A stretch of DNA of 64,000 nucleotides from Patiria miniata (taxonomy: Eukaryota; Echinodermata; Asteroidea; Valvatida; Asterinidae): assembly GCF_015706575.1 (NCBI RefSeq), contig NW_024037053.1, forward strand, positions 4,402,001 to 4,466,000. The letters are read 5' to 3'. Below are positions 31,930 to 43,460 of the stretch, one piece after another. A program made the position numbers and the translations under genes. The notes below the pieces were generated by a model, which saw only the letters and a program-made list of their open reading frames with translations, made no database searches and had not been told where the DNA came from. Position 1 is the first letter of the stretch. Each line of letters opens with the position of its first letter.

Positions 31930-33222
31930 CTAGTCGCGAAAACGGCAGCCCCCACGGCTTAGTTTCCGAAGCGATCTTTTCATGTCTTCACGGAAACGGC
32001 GGTTGACGAAGCTGAACAGGACAGGATTGGCCGCGTTGTTGACTAGGTTCAGGTAGGAAGCCACGTTGACTAGGAACCGAAATGCCTCAATGTGCAACAG
32101 CGGTAAGATGAGCGGGTAGGCTATCAGAACGATACACACTGGTAAGAGTGTGACGACGAAGACTATGGTAGACAGAAGCAACATCAGCGTGGTTTTCTTG
32201 TGGAATTGTGGGGCATTTGATTGGTCGCTTTCGGTCCCCGTGGCTTCATTTGTGGCTTGAGATGATGGGCTCGCAAGTGAGGTGTTGTGACGAGTTATTG
32301 TGCTACTGGTGCTGGGTACCGTGGCTTCGGTAGGCGGTTTCAGAATTGGTAACTCCTCAATCTGATGATCGGCGTTCCACGCAAGTTTTGTCCTTACCGG
32401 ATCGGTCGAGGTTCTCGGTTCGGGTTGTGGTTGATGGGGCTTTACTTGAGCTTCAAGCTCATCTACCGATGTGTCTTGTTGAATCTCGGGGTTGGTTTTA
32501 CGGGAGACCACGGTTATGAGTTGGTTGGGTGTGATGCCTTCCGCCCTTGCCGTTGAATCGTCGCGGTTTACACGGGACAGTCCATGCAAGGCACCGCGGT
32601 GGACGGTGTTCCCCGGACGCACCTTAGCCATCCGGTTGACTGTCCGGTAGATCTTAGCGTACAACACCACGATCATTACAAGCGAGGCAAGAAAGGAAAT
32701 CATGAGGAGGATGAACTCAGCAGTGATGACCGCGTGCGGAACGACGAATTGGCAAGCCGTGGTGCCGTCCTTGAGCGGCGTGACTCCGTAGATGAACAGA
32801 TACGAAAGCGTGAAGACCGCAGACACAGCAAAGCAGGCATAGACGGCATGGCGGGCCCGTCGCACGGTCATCCGACGCCCATGCGGTCGGCAGATGGCCA
32901 GATAGCGGTCAACCGCCACGGCCGAGGTCAGAAGTATGGAGGTATACTTCGGCCAGACGTCAATACTGGGCGGCACGCGGCAGAAGAACTGACTGGACGC
33001 GCTGAACTTGTCCATTGGCGGGAAAAGTTGGACCAGGGTAATTATCCGCAGTAGACAAACTGTGAAGTCAGCAACAGCCAATCCGATGATGAAGACGTGA
33101 GGTGTGACCTTTGACTTCTTGGACGCGTACACATGGATGATGAGTAGGTTGCCAGGGACACCAATTAAGAAGACAACGCCCTCCAGAGACACCCTAAACC
33201 ACCACACGGCATCCAAATACAT
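31930..33222 (-). CDS. Rhodopsin-class G-protein-coupled receptor, orphan
   Basis: A single frame of 430 residues. Its ATG lies 18 bases after a splice acceptor (cccaggttgtag), so an upstream non-coding exon is likely. Seven hydrophobic segments are visible. The class A landmarks are GN in TM1 (24-25), LAVAD in TM2 (48-52), DRY at the end of TM3 (105-107), and Cys81, which can pair with Cys157 in the second extracellular loop. TM7 carries NNAANPVLF (395-403), with Phe in place of the usual Tyr of NPxxY. TM6 reads VTLLPVCIVLIAYP and lacks the CWxP toggle. The third intracellular loop is very long (about 193-343), polar and rich in Ser/Thr/Pro/Gln. N-linked glycosylation sites are not evident in the very short N-terminus. 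It may be a peptide or orphan receptor; the ligand cannot be inferred. Confidence 0.88.
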   Translation of the reverse strand: MYLDAVWWFRVSLEGVVFLIGVPGNLLIIHVYASKKSKVTPHVFIIGLAVADFTVCLLRIITLVQLFPPMDKFSASSQFFCRVPPSIDVWPKYTSILLTSAVAVDRYLAICRPHGRRMTVRRARHAVYACFAVSAVFTLSYLFIYGVTPLKDGTTACQFVVPHAVITAEFILLMISFLASLVMIVVLYAKIYRTVNRMAKVRPGNTVHRGALHGLSRVNRDDSTARAEGITPNQLITVVSRKTNPEIQQDTSVDELEAQVKPHQPQPEPRTSTDPVRTKLAWNADHQIEELPILKPPTEATVPSTSSTITRHNTSLASPSSQATNEATGTESDQSNAPQFHKKTTLMLLLSTIVFVVTLLPVCIVLIAYPLILPLLHIEAFRFLVNVASYLNLVNNAANPVLFSFVNRRFREDMKRSLRKLSRGGCRFRD

Positions 33223-34512
33223 ATCGCCGTCGAGCAGAAGCTACAACCTGGGCAATTAAAATGTAAAGTTTAAAAAAAAACAGTTTAATATTTGTTTTCT
33301 TTGGACCGATATCTATTTTTTTTTCTGGCAAACATTTTACCGAACCCCTACACAACTGAAAATGACTGCATAACATTTGCCTAACGTAAACGACAGGACC
33401 ACAGACATAATTATAAATACACAAACCGCCAGCAGAGGGCTATGGATAGGACCTCTTGACGTTAGAGAGCGCTCTTTGTTTTTTATCACTTTTTTCATAA
33501 GTTCATAAACCCGTAAGAGAATTTTAGTATAAGGTAAAAACTAGTCATATACGTTCTTGTCTTGGTTTTAATTATACTTAAACAAGACGTTTCTTTGGCG
33601 AGGGGCAAATTCCGATTATTCGTGGGGCACCTCTGGGCAGCTGTGGGCACTGGGAATATGTGGGAGGAACGTGCCCCCCCCCCCCCCCCCACTCCGCGCA
33701 GCGTGGCTACGCCATTTCAATAGCGCTGCTATAGCTATAGGGGTGATCATTAGTGCAATGACGGTCGGACCTTGATGAACTGACGACGACACAAACATGC
33801 ATACCTTTAGGGTGACCATAATTGCAATAATGATCGTCCCTAGAGGTACTGATGAGAATCGTGGATATACATGACTACCTCAGTCTATAGGGGCGACCAT
33901 ATAATTGCACTAATGATCGACCTTGAGGTACTAATGGGGACACAGACATGCATATTCATGACTACGTCTATGAACCACTATTATTCCAAGACTTATTAAA
34001 GGGGAATTTCTGATAAAATTTTGTTTGCATATTTTGACAATATCTTTTCATGAGGCTCCTTCATCCACGTTTTGATCATATCAAATCGAATTGTCGTTTT
34101 CGAGCCTAACAAAACAAAGTTTAATATCATTATTTTCGAGTCTAGGCGACAGCACTTTCCTAATATGCTTATCTGCCGGCTGGGTAACAAAATAATATAT
34201 TTTTGTGTCCTTGCCGAAAGAAATTTTAATTGGAAAAAGGTTTTGCAGATGAGGTATCAGAGTATAATTCTTACAAAAACAAGGCGCTAATCAGCAATTC
34301 CTCACGAAAACAATTCATTATACGTAGAAACACCTGCGTTTGATTGTGGTTACGATAACGCCATGGGTTTTTTCTTTATTATAACACCTCAATATTGTGA
34401 TGTTCTCAGCTCGACCTTTCCGCTGGGAATCGAAATAATGTTGCGAGCTCGTAACTGGCCTACGGATAGGTTAATGTGGTTGCTTAGCAGTCAGCTGATA
34501 TGCCATTTCGTA
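33223..34512. other. Intergenic DNA 5' of the GPCR
   Basis: No gene. It holds a run of 17 C at 33674-33690 and repeated phrases of the type 'gatcgacctt.gaggtacta.tg...catgactac' at 33770-33960. The GPCR promoter should lie near the start of this stretch. Confidence 0.45.
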
Positions 34513-35111
34513 AAGCCCGCCGCATACGAGAGCTACGTGCTCAGCACAGCTCAGGTTGACCGCACACAAAGTGAGTGTTTTGCCTCGCGAGGCGAAAGAA
34601 ATCAAACAGGATTGATATTTGCCTCACGGCCTCGCGAGACAGAAAACTCGGCAAAAATCCACCGCAGGGAGTGAGCTACGTGCTGAGCAAAAAAAGTAAT
34701 TGGAGGCCGTTCGCTCAGCACGTAGCTCAGGTTGACCGCACACAAAGTAAGTATTTTGCCTCGCGAGGCGAAAGAAATCAAACAGGATTGATATTTGCCT
34801 CACGGCCTCGCATTAGAGGCAGAAAACTCAGCAAAAATTCACCGCATGGAGTGAGCTACGTGCTGAGCAAAAAAAAAGGAAATCGAGGCCGTTTGCTCAG
34901 CACGTAGCTCAGGTTGACCGCACACAAAGTGAGTGTTTTCCCTTGCGAGGCGAAAGAAATCAAACAGGATTGATATTTGCCTCACGGCCTCGCGATAGAG
35001 GCAGAAAACTCAGCAAAAACTCACGGCTAAACTGTGAGCTACGTGCTGATAAACGAGCAAACGGCGTGGAATGACTTTTTGCTCAGCACGTAGCCCGTAT
35101 GCGGCGGGCTT
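34513..35111. mobile_element. Compound foldback element with three internal tandem units
   Basis: The outer ends are inverted repeats: aagcccgccgcatacgagag at the left, and cgtatgcggcgggctt at the right. The interior is three direct units of about 176-182 bases, in which gctcaggttgaccgcacaca starts at 34549, 34725 and 34907. Each unit contains the small palindrome cctcgcgagg and the phrase aaatcaaacaggattgatat. Each is bounded by gtgctcagca/cagcacgtag and its reverse, gctacgtgctgagca, so each unit is itself flanked by inverted repeats. Frames run open across it but look repeat-driven and not coding. No target duplication is evident. Confidence 0.82.
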
Positions 35112-35977
35112 GATGGTAGGGACGAAAACAGGTGCATTCTTTCAATTATTGAAAGTTTAATATCTAAGCCCCTATGTGAAGCGTTCGTGTGATACGTACC
35201 ATGATTAACGTGTTATGGCAATAGCAACTGCAAATGCAGCGAATATTACGGAATGTGGTTATAAAAGGGTAAAAGACCATTATTATCATTCAAAACTGTT
35301 CGTTTTTAATAATTGGTAGAAAGAAAATCGCTCTACGGGTTTTTTTTATTTTCATATTCGCAGTGTTCACTGCGTGTGCAAATAGAGTAGTAAATTAGCA
35401 TGTGAGTCAAAGTATTACGGGAGTCAACAGATACATTGTCTTCATTAACCTTCAGTCGTTCTTTCTTCAATAGCGTCCTCTTGAGTTTGAAAACGAAATG
35501 TGGTGTGAGCAAAACCGAAGACAGTATAGCGTGCTATTCTTGTAAGAAATGACACCGTTTTCAATCGTGAGTGTAATATTGAAGACCCTAGCGATGGCTT
35601 TGCGTCCCCAAGTGATTTTACGTATGATTTGTCTGCGCTGAGAACACTGATTGAAAATTATGTTCGCCCTGTATGGCCGGAACTATACCACTAAAAAAAT
35701 GTGCATAGCTAGAGTTGTGTGCGGCTGATCTTTCGTAAGAAGTCGTCGTAGATTTTACTATTCTACATATCAGTTTGTGAATTGAATGATGAAGGTTTTT
35801 TCATTCATGGTGTACAGGATGGTTAACAGTGTTGGTATAAAACACCGACTTGCTGTTTTTAAACAAGAGATGCGTTTCTCCTAATTAGTCCAGACTGTTT
35901 CATTGTGATGCACAATCACATACACGTATATAGTGAAGTTAACGACAAGAACATGTACAACAGCAAAAATATAAAAA

Positions 35978-36174
35978 CACTTTTGGTACTGAAAAAGCTG
36001 TAACATTGATGATTCTGCCTGAAATGACATCACACTTTTGCTCAATTTGCGTTAGCATAAAAAAAAAAAGGCACCAAACTACCCTTGAAATTTGCAAAAC
36101 GAAAATGGGACACAAAGGTGCGCATTTTCAAGGATCGCATTAAAAAAAATCCACTGCATGGGCCCTTTAATGAG
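35978..36174 (+). repeat. Dispersed repeat, copy 1 (copy 2 at 44868-45097)
   Basis: Shared ordered words are agctgtaacattga, tctgcctgaaa.gacatcacac, ttgctca, atgggacacaaaggtgc, attttcaag and gccctttaa.gag. No coding frame. Confidence 0.7.
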
Positions 36175-36580
36175 AGTCGATTTTAATCTGGTAAGAACGT
36201 GGCTCCGCCGGTTTCATTTCAATTTCCGTCGAAATTATCGTGGGACAAAACACAGATCGTGCGACGACAAGGCGTCGGCCTTTAATTGGATTGCCACGAC
36301 TTCATTAGAATTCAAATCGAGGGTATATTTCTGAAATTTGATAGGTTCTTATCAGTATATCTCTTCCCGTCAATTACTATGGACAGGTTATTATCAGTCT
36401 TCATTCCATCATTAACCCTCACCCACGGGGTTTGTGAATAACCATATTACAATTGAAGGACTGTCAGGATTTAGATTTCAGTTTTACTTTGACAATTACT
36501 TTGATACTGGACGCATGTAAGGCTCACGCTCGAGTGCGATAACACCTTGGTAATGTTCACCAGTTTGCATTGGGCACGAC

Positions 36581-36684
36581 ATATTATGTGTGTCCAAATG
36601 TATTAGTCTTTGCCACGATCTCGTATACAGCCATATTATGTGTGTCCAAATGTATTAGTCTTTGCCACGATCTCGTATACAGCC
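36581..36684 (+). repeat. 52-bp perfect tandem duplication
   Basis: The block beginning atattatgtgtgtccaaatg and ending tctcgtatacagcc occurs twice, head to tail, at 36581-36632 and 36633-36684. I see no differences between the copies, which indicates a recent duplication. Confidence 0.95.
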
Positions 36685-37449
36685 TGATGCTAAAAGTGCA
36701 TGCACTCGCATTTTGTCAGACAGTTTCCATGACAGTGAATTGAAATTGCCACCTGCATGTTTACACACTGGTTTCATATCCGCTAGATGTTCCTCCGAGT
36801 AAAACCTGATAACACAGGGGTTTAATTCAACCTCGCTCTCATTAGCATTCACCTGGCAAACTGTAGAAACCACTCATGATTTATTCTGTGTCGCATCACC
36901 CCACCCAACCCCACCCCCACAAGAAAACGAAGCATTGCAGCTACGGTCAAGGGAACCAGGTCGAAATATTACGATCGGTGTTTGTTCCTGTATAGCGACT
37001 AGAATGACAGTCTAAACCTTTGTGTGGCCAGTTTGAAATCGTGTTGATTCAAAAGTACAGATGGCTTAACTCAAACACATATCCATTTGGGTTTCCATTT
37101 AGAGGAAGAAAAATAAGTGTTAGAGGAAAAACAACTATTTCCAGTGAAACTCAGGCAGCAGTAAGGAGGTGGAGAAATGCCTTTCCCTTTGCTTGTTTGT
37201 ACGTCCGGAAAGGGGAAACTGTACCTTAATTCGTCTCTATTGGTATAAGCTTTTAAACACTTGAGACGACTTATGAAACGATTCATGCGATTCACATGAA
37301 TTTGACGGAGTGCACCGTATTCGCGCTCGAGCACGCAGGCTAGGGGTACACGCTGGAAAGTGTCAGCAATTATCAGTGAAATGAAACGTTATAGGCTACA
37401 CGTCTGATCGCAAGGTTTGGATTGGCGAGTTGGGAATGGTCGGTAGATT

Positions 37450-37780
37450 AAGAAGTTCGAGCACCCTGGCTGGCCGGCATCCAGGGATTGCATCGAACTC
37501 TGTGGGTAATGTTTCAGGTTGTGGGTTCGGGTCCTGATGGGTTGCGGTGCGCGTGTCAACCGGCAAGGTATTTGCTCCTCCCCACACGAAAGTATTATGG
37601 AGTAGGTTTATTGTAAGGGCAGATTATGTTTTGTTATGATGTTTTGGCGTCGAAATGGAAGCATCCCCAGGGAGCTGAGATGGTCTTTGGAATGGTTTAT
37701 GTGCCATGGGGTAATAAGGAGGTATGCCTTATGCACCAATGATGTTATATAATGTGCACTTATTGGAAACGCATACATTT
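37450..37780 (+). mobile_element. tRNA-derived SINE, family 1 (decayed)
   Basis: It has caggttgtgggttcgggtcc (B-box region), tgcggtgcgcgtgtc, gcatccccagggagctgaga, tggtctttggaatg and gtaataaggaggtatgcctt. This matches the order in the copies at 21275 and 3915, with more substitutions. Confidence 0.65.
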
Positions 37781-40700
37781 TTATTAGGGCCAGGTGGGGC
37801 CTAATAAATTTTACGTTTTGTATTCGGAGTTTCGTGGGTACGAAATTTTAAGGTGTCTTGAAAGGGTTATACAAGGGATACCGCGCCCAGTGTTGCGTAT
37901 CCAGGGTGTTTTTTGTGCCGGGGGAGGCAAAATTAAGACTTTACTGTATCGCCGCCTGAACCGTTTTCAAACCGCCTTTAAAAAAAATGCCGCCAGGGGA
38001 GACAAGTCCCCCCCCCCCCCTCCCCGCTTGATACACCACTGGTAGCGCCTGTACTGAAAGAAGTATAATAGTGAAAAGATCGCGAGTGGAAATCGTAATC
38101 GTCTTGATTAGATGCAAGCGCAGATTTTTTCTCCCGCCGAGTCGCTAAATCGTAACCATAAATGTCGTTCCGTGTCTTTTTGCCGTTTTCTTCTACTTCT
38201 TTCACTTCGGAGACATTAATGAAGCCTGAGGCACATTGTCTATCAAAGCGAAAGCTCTCGACACGAGCGAACAAAACTGGCAAGTCGAGGGTTGTCGATG
38301 GAAGTAACGAGCTAATATGACAGGAATGGCGGAAAGAAGAATGTACCGGCAGAAAGTCGTGGGACTGACGAGCTTATCTCACATCAGCTTCAGTCCGCGC
38401 AAACAAACATTGTCAAATTGTACACAATTCTGCATTAGTTTGTTCTGCGCTGCACTATACACAGTACTAGTAAATACTCCTTCAATGTCAATGTATTAGG
38501 AGGTACTGCCTCTCAAACGGAGGGGGGGGGTGTCCGGGGGCATGCCCCCCCCCCCCACCCCCACCCCCGGAAGATGTTGAAATCTACTATGCTTTCGCCT
38601 TTTTGTAAGGCAATTTGAGAATAAAATTTCATTGAAGAACTTGAGCATTTTAGATATTATTTTGGGCGGACTTGGAAAGCTGTGTAATTGCTTTTTGCTC
38701 GATATTCGCAGTCCACCGAGCACTCAGAACGCGCAGACTACATTTTTATAGTTTGGCAAAATTTAATCTAGTATTGATTTTTTCCCCTCGCGGTTTTAAT
38801 ATAAAACTCGTAACCCACAGTGCGCATATCTCAACAGCCGGTTTTTTTTTTTTTTTATTAACGACCGTGGCCAATTCATTCCTACAGGTATAGTAAGTAG
38901 ATAAAGCAGAAAACAAATGGCATTTTCATGTACTTACTTTTCGGATGCAGAAAATTAAAGAAGCAATATGAGCAGCATCAATTAAACAACAAACGTGAGG
39001 AGCTGGACACACTGAAGAGCGCTGGTACCTCGAGATGGAAAAATAGGTGCGGCCTATCTGCTCAATCTCAGCCGCTGAGACTTGAAGAGTCGATGTGGGT
39101 GCAAGACACTCGGCAGATGATCACGCTTCGTGCTCGCACCGTACCACATGGGAACAGGAAGGCGATACTGCGAAGGTTGATCCTTTCCTTGCAGAGCTTG
39201 AGCATATATACTTTCACACCCCCTGCAGAAATATATGAATATGTAAGGCGATTTTCTTCACGGTTGTTTTGGAGCATATGGCGGTTTCAACACTTAACTT
39301 GTGGAACCAATCCTGCACTTTTCACACGTGTTGATACTGTCTTGCAGTGAGCGTTTGGACGAATGCAAGGCCTGCGCGTGCGCACGAGCAGGCCAACATA
39401 GGAATTACACTGACAGACAGGCACGTGATGTAGACAGTGATCCCAGAACTAGCAGATGAAAACACGGACAAGCCAGCTATCAAACAGACGCCAAATAATA
39501 GAATTTCAATCGATTTAGTTTGAACAGCTGAAACATGATGACATAAAGTGAAGGATGGTATTACAATTTATTTCCAAATGTGCACATTTTCAGATGATTG
39601 CGAACCTGAGCTGTCATTTTCGTCCTCATGTAATTAAACCGTCATGTTGATTTTGAAAGTCAAGTGAGGGTGCCCTCGGTGCAAGGGATCTATTGGTTGC
39701 TAAGTTTTTGGTGACGTCATTGCAAAAAGGTCAGTCAACAAAGTGTGAGTACAGTGGAGTACATGCTCGGGGTAAAACCATGTCCTTTGCGTTTCCGTAT
39801 TAAAGATAGTGTCCATCGTTTGTAATTTGTGCATTTAGCCTAATATGCTCGTTTGAAGCAACAAAAGTTTTCAAAATCAAAAGAAGGGTGCTGAACAACT
39901 AAGCTGGTGAAGTTTCAGCTCAGTGAATGCTGTATATTCCGAGAAAACAATATTCTAGGATCTCGTTTTCAATTCAAAAGTTGACGAGTTACGTTTTGAA
40001 CTGGCCCGAATTCAGTGTTCGAGACACGTTCTCACTTAGCCAATGGAGGCGATCTACTAAGCCCCGCCCACTGCGCACGTGGGCAAATTACCACGTGCTT
40101 CTCTCCAATGCCACGCTGCATTTTCCTGCCGCGCGCATCATACGCGCGTGCACGCATGTCGGACTTCTGTGCACGCACGTCGGACATAATTCACGGCTGT
40201 GATTGGTCAGTACACCATGGGGCGGTGCTGACTGGATCGGTCCATTGCAGCTACGCGATGTCGCGCACTGAACCGACGAATTAAAGCAACCGCGCGCGCG
40301 TGTTAAATTAATCCTTTTCCTGTGTAGCACACGCATGTTTTCCGCAAAGAAGATGATCTTAATTAAGAGGCGTGTTTTCCTGTCGAATTGAACAGTTGAT
40401 GCACAATTGATGCATACACTTAAGGTAGACTTTTTCCCGAACGTTTATTTTTCAGGTGATCGGACGGACGGGCTGATTAACTTAAGTCACCATCGGTGAG
40501 TCGAGGTTTCATTTTCCGATCCACTCGGTCGCAATCACATGCCCGATTGCGATTGGAAATGGATAGCCATGATCAGTTTATTTAACTGCGTACCTTGTCC
40601 TGCCGATTAGGTCTGAAAAAAAAAAAGCAAACGCACAAAGTAACTTCAAAACCCGATATGTGTGAAATTTGCTGGCTTTTGTTAACGTCACAAAACAACT

Positions 40701-41735
40701 CAGGCGGGCCATTACAGCTTTTTCAGAGTTTAATGAATGCATTGCTTTTGTCACAGCGACGATGGTTGACTTTTTGTACTTTGAAGTAACGGGAAATAAT
40801 ACTGGGGACCATTTTGTTGGAAGAAACCCTTCTTATAAGTAGGAACGCACGTGGATTGTGTGAGTTTCATGCCGCCATATAAGTAAAAACAAATAGGCCT
40901 AGGTACATAATTAGACTCAATAATGTGCACACACACAAAACAGAGAACACTTCATTCCTCACAGCTTTGCACTGCAATTTTGCTTGATCTTAATTCTAAA
41001 GGAGTAAGTGCCAAGAACTCTTTATTACAAGTGTCATCTTTCCTTTTTGGGGAGGAGCAACTTTGACCGTAGCCTGAAATTCCACCATCAGATAAAAAAG
41101 TTAAAGGAACTTACTCATTAGCAAATACGCGTTTTCCGAGCGGACGACCGCCAGCCCAAGCAAGGAATAGGATACCTCCCTAGAGAAGATCGAGACATGA
41201 AAACAGCGCGTGCTGCGTGTTCAATTACGATCGACGGTCGTTTGGGCAAACACAACGTATACTAGAGATGTTTGATTTCGGAGTTCATTAGGTAGAACTT
41301 TAGTTACATTGCGTGGGTTTTACTTTCATCATGGTTCATCGTCCGATAATTATCACCAGTTTTAATCAAAATCAGGGATGATGTCTGTCCGTATCTCGAA
41401 AATCAAGACGAGTATATCCCGGACCTATAGTCGCTCGCCGCTAACGTAACTCGCATGTATCTTTTTTTGTATTGTATAACATTGACTGAATGAGGCTTGC
41501 TGTGTTGCAGTTCTTTCACTAGCTAGCATCATGCTAAAAAAAAAAAATCACCACCAAGTGACCTTAACGCCCGCAAAGTGGAAAATGTGTGTTTCGAGAT
41601 ACAAGCGATTTAAGTTGACGATGTTTTAAAACGGTGATCTGAATATCGTTATATATATCGTTATGACACGTTAATGTATGATTTGTATTGAACAAAATAA
41701 CTATTAATGAGTTATCAAACTAATTAATCATAAGT
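37781..41735. other. Gene-poor intergenic DNA with repeat fragments
   Basis: C/G-rich transposon-end fragments lie near 37870-38040 and 38505-38640. A 140-codon frame at 38928-39350 has a mildly coiled-coil N-terminus (LKKQYEQHQLNNKREELDTL) but no recognisable domain or clear exon structure, so I do not call it a gene. Nothing else is supported. Confidence 0.4.
38505..38640 (+). repeat. Dispersed G/C-tract repeat, copy 1 (copy 2 at 46680-46820)
   Basis: A G-run, a C-run and then cggaagatgttgaaatctac, atgctttc, cct and gagaataaa occur in the same order at 46680-46820. Probably the end of an interspersed element. Confidence 0.6.
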
Positions 41736-42110
41736 ACGCTTCGTGAAAACTCAAAAATCAAATAACGCTGTGTTCGAGTTTTCACGAAGTGACGCTATAC
41801 CCGTGTGTATTAGCTATAGTATGGGCTTAGCGTTACTTCGTGAAAACCCTGAATTAGTGATCGAGTCGCGCATATATTGCGTGACATTTGTATTACTTCG
41901 TGAAAACGCAAACCCCCTTTTTGCGTTTTGACGCGTAGTGTGCAGACAGTTTACACGCAAAAGATTACAGTACACTTCGTGAAAACGCATTTTCCTTTTT
42001 TGACCCTTAAGTCACAAACGCTAATTAATGGTAATTAATATGTTGCCAAGACTAATTAACTCTGTTTATAGTAATTTCTTGAGGTGATATATTAATGTGT
42101 AATTAATCAC
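41736..42110. repeat. Repeat with recurrent CTTCGTGAAAAC word; inverted partner at 47680-47880
   Basis: The word (a/g)cttcgtgaaaac appears at about 41739, 41836, 41895 and 41973, and once inverted at about 41778. The part from 41930 on, with gcgtagtgtgcagacagttt, acacgcaaaag, ttttgaccc and tttcttgaggtgatat, is matched in reverse complement at 47680-47880. Confidence 0.75.
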
Positions 42111-42437
42111 CAAATAGGAAAAAATTCGATGTCAGCCTATATACTTCTTGGTGACTAAGTTGTATATAGCGGTATATGATCATAATGGATTACCAAGGTT
42201 ATATTTAATGTCGGTATCTTACAAAATGAATCGTTCGGGACTTTTAAAAGCAACAATATTAATATAGTCACGATGAAATCCTTTAGATACTACCCAATAC
42301 CCGAGATTCACCAATGTCAACATAAATTATTGCTGTAGGCCTTTTATTAGCTTCAAGGTCGACACCATCAATCTGGTTTGATATTGCTGCCGACAGATGT
42401 TCTAAGTATGTTTTCAATCTATAATGCCTGAGTCCCT

Positions 42438-42640
42438 ATTATGTGACCTGTCATCACCAAATGAGCTTAAAGTCAGAAATTTGCCATTTTGCAGTACATA
42501 TACAGTGGGACAAAGCCAAAATTTGAAAGGGAACGTCATTTTTTCCCCAGGTGAACCGTAATCTGTAAGTCATCTTTTACCTTTCTCCAATTTTTTTTAT
42601 TCTGTCAAACATCTTTTAAAGCTATTTTCATCCCATTTTA
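42438..42640 (+). repeat. Dispersed repeat, copy B (copy A at 1540-1700)
   Basis: Same order of words as at 1540-1700, including tgacctgtcatcacc, ttgccattttgcagtac and acctttctccaatttttttt. Both copies are on the plus strand. Confidence 0.65.
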
Positions 42641-42773
42641 TTAGTTGACTGTTCACTCACTCCTGGCATCAAGGTTCGTGAAAATAATCCCGCGCCTGGG
42701 TCCCGTTTATGCCAAAATATTTCCGGCGTGAAGTGGTTCATTTCGGTTCCAATCGGGCGCCATCTTGCTTAAT

Positions 42774-43190
42774 ATTCAACCATTTATCTCCATTATTTTC
42801 TAATGGAGCTCAATATGTATTCAATAATACCTCGCCCCTAGAGACTAGTTTCCGCCTCCACTATAGTCAGAGCCACATGAAAGCTATCAGTCTACACGCA
42901 TCCTGGCATTACATACCGTACATTAACTAGAAAGCACTCAGAGAGCGCTAACCTCCGCCAAGACTTAATAATTTTGCTCAACATTCAACCATTGATCTGC
43001 ATTATTTTCTAATGGAGCTCAATATGTATTCAACAATACCTCGCCCCTAGAGACTGGTTTCCGCCTCCACTATAGTCAGAGCCACATGAAAGCTATCAGT
43101 CTACACGCATCCTGGCATTACATACCGTACATTAACTAGAAAGCACTCAGAGAGCGCAAACCTCCGCCAAGACTTAACAATTCCCCGCCA
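42774..43190 (+). repeat. 209-bp tandem duplication
   Basis: Two head-to-tail units start with attcaacca at 42774 and 42983. They share gagctcaatatgtattcaa, acctcgcccctagagact, actatagtcagagccacatg and gagagcgc.aacctccgcc. The copies are nearly identical. Confidence 0.9.
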
Positions 43191-43460
43191 CGGTACACCT
43201 AAAAGAAACTGTACTCGCATAAAATGGTGAAGAATCCTGAACAAATCCTTGATCCAGACCCAGATCCGGATCACTTCCAAAATCTCATGGATTTGTACTT
43301 TAAGCTTGTACCAAGGACCACCCCTAAAAAAAAATCATGCGAATCCGTCCGTAACTGTTTGAGTTATCTTGTTACTACAGACAATCCAACAAACCAACCA
43401 ACAAACAGACTAACAAACCAACGCCGATGACAACATAACCTCCTTGGCGGAGGTAAATAA
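43157..43460 (-). mobile_element. Interspersed element with CCTCCGCCAAG / CTTGGCGGAGG ends
   Basis: The left end aacctccgccaagac and the right end cctccttggcggaggt are inverted. The interior includes gatccagacccagatccgga and a caaccaacaaacagactaac run. Read on the minus strand, this has the layout of a repeat common in fish and marine invertebrate genomes (ccaaggaggttatg, then a tttgttg run, then ggatccgg). No coding frame remains. Confidence 0.6.

Larger units (their letters stand above)
35112..37449. other. Gene-poor intergenic DNA
   Basis: No supported gene. It contains a dispersed repeat at 35978-36174 and a 52-bp perfect tandem duplication at 36581-36684. Confidence 0.45.

Noticed and set aside
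38928..39350. 140-codon frame with a coiled-coil-like start
   Set aside because: No recognisable domain, no partner exon and no clear start context. It lies in repeat-rich gene-poor DNA.
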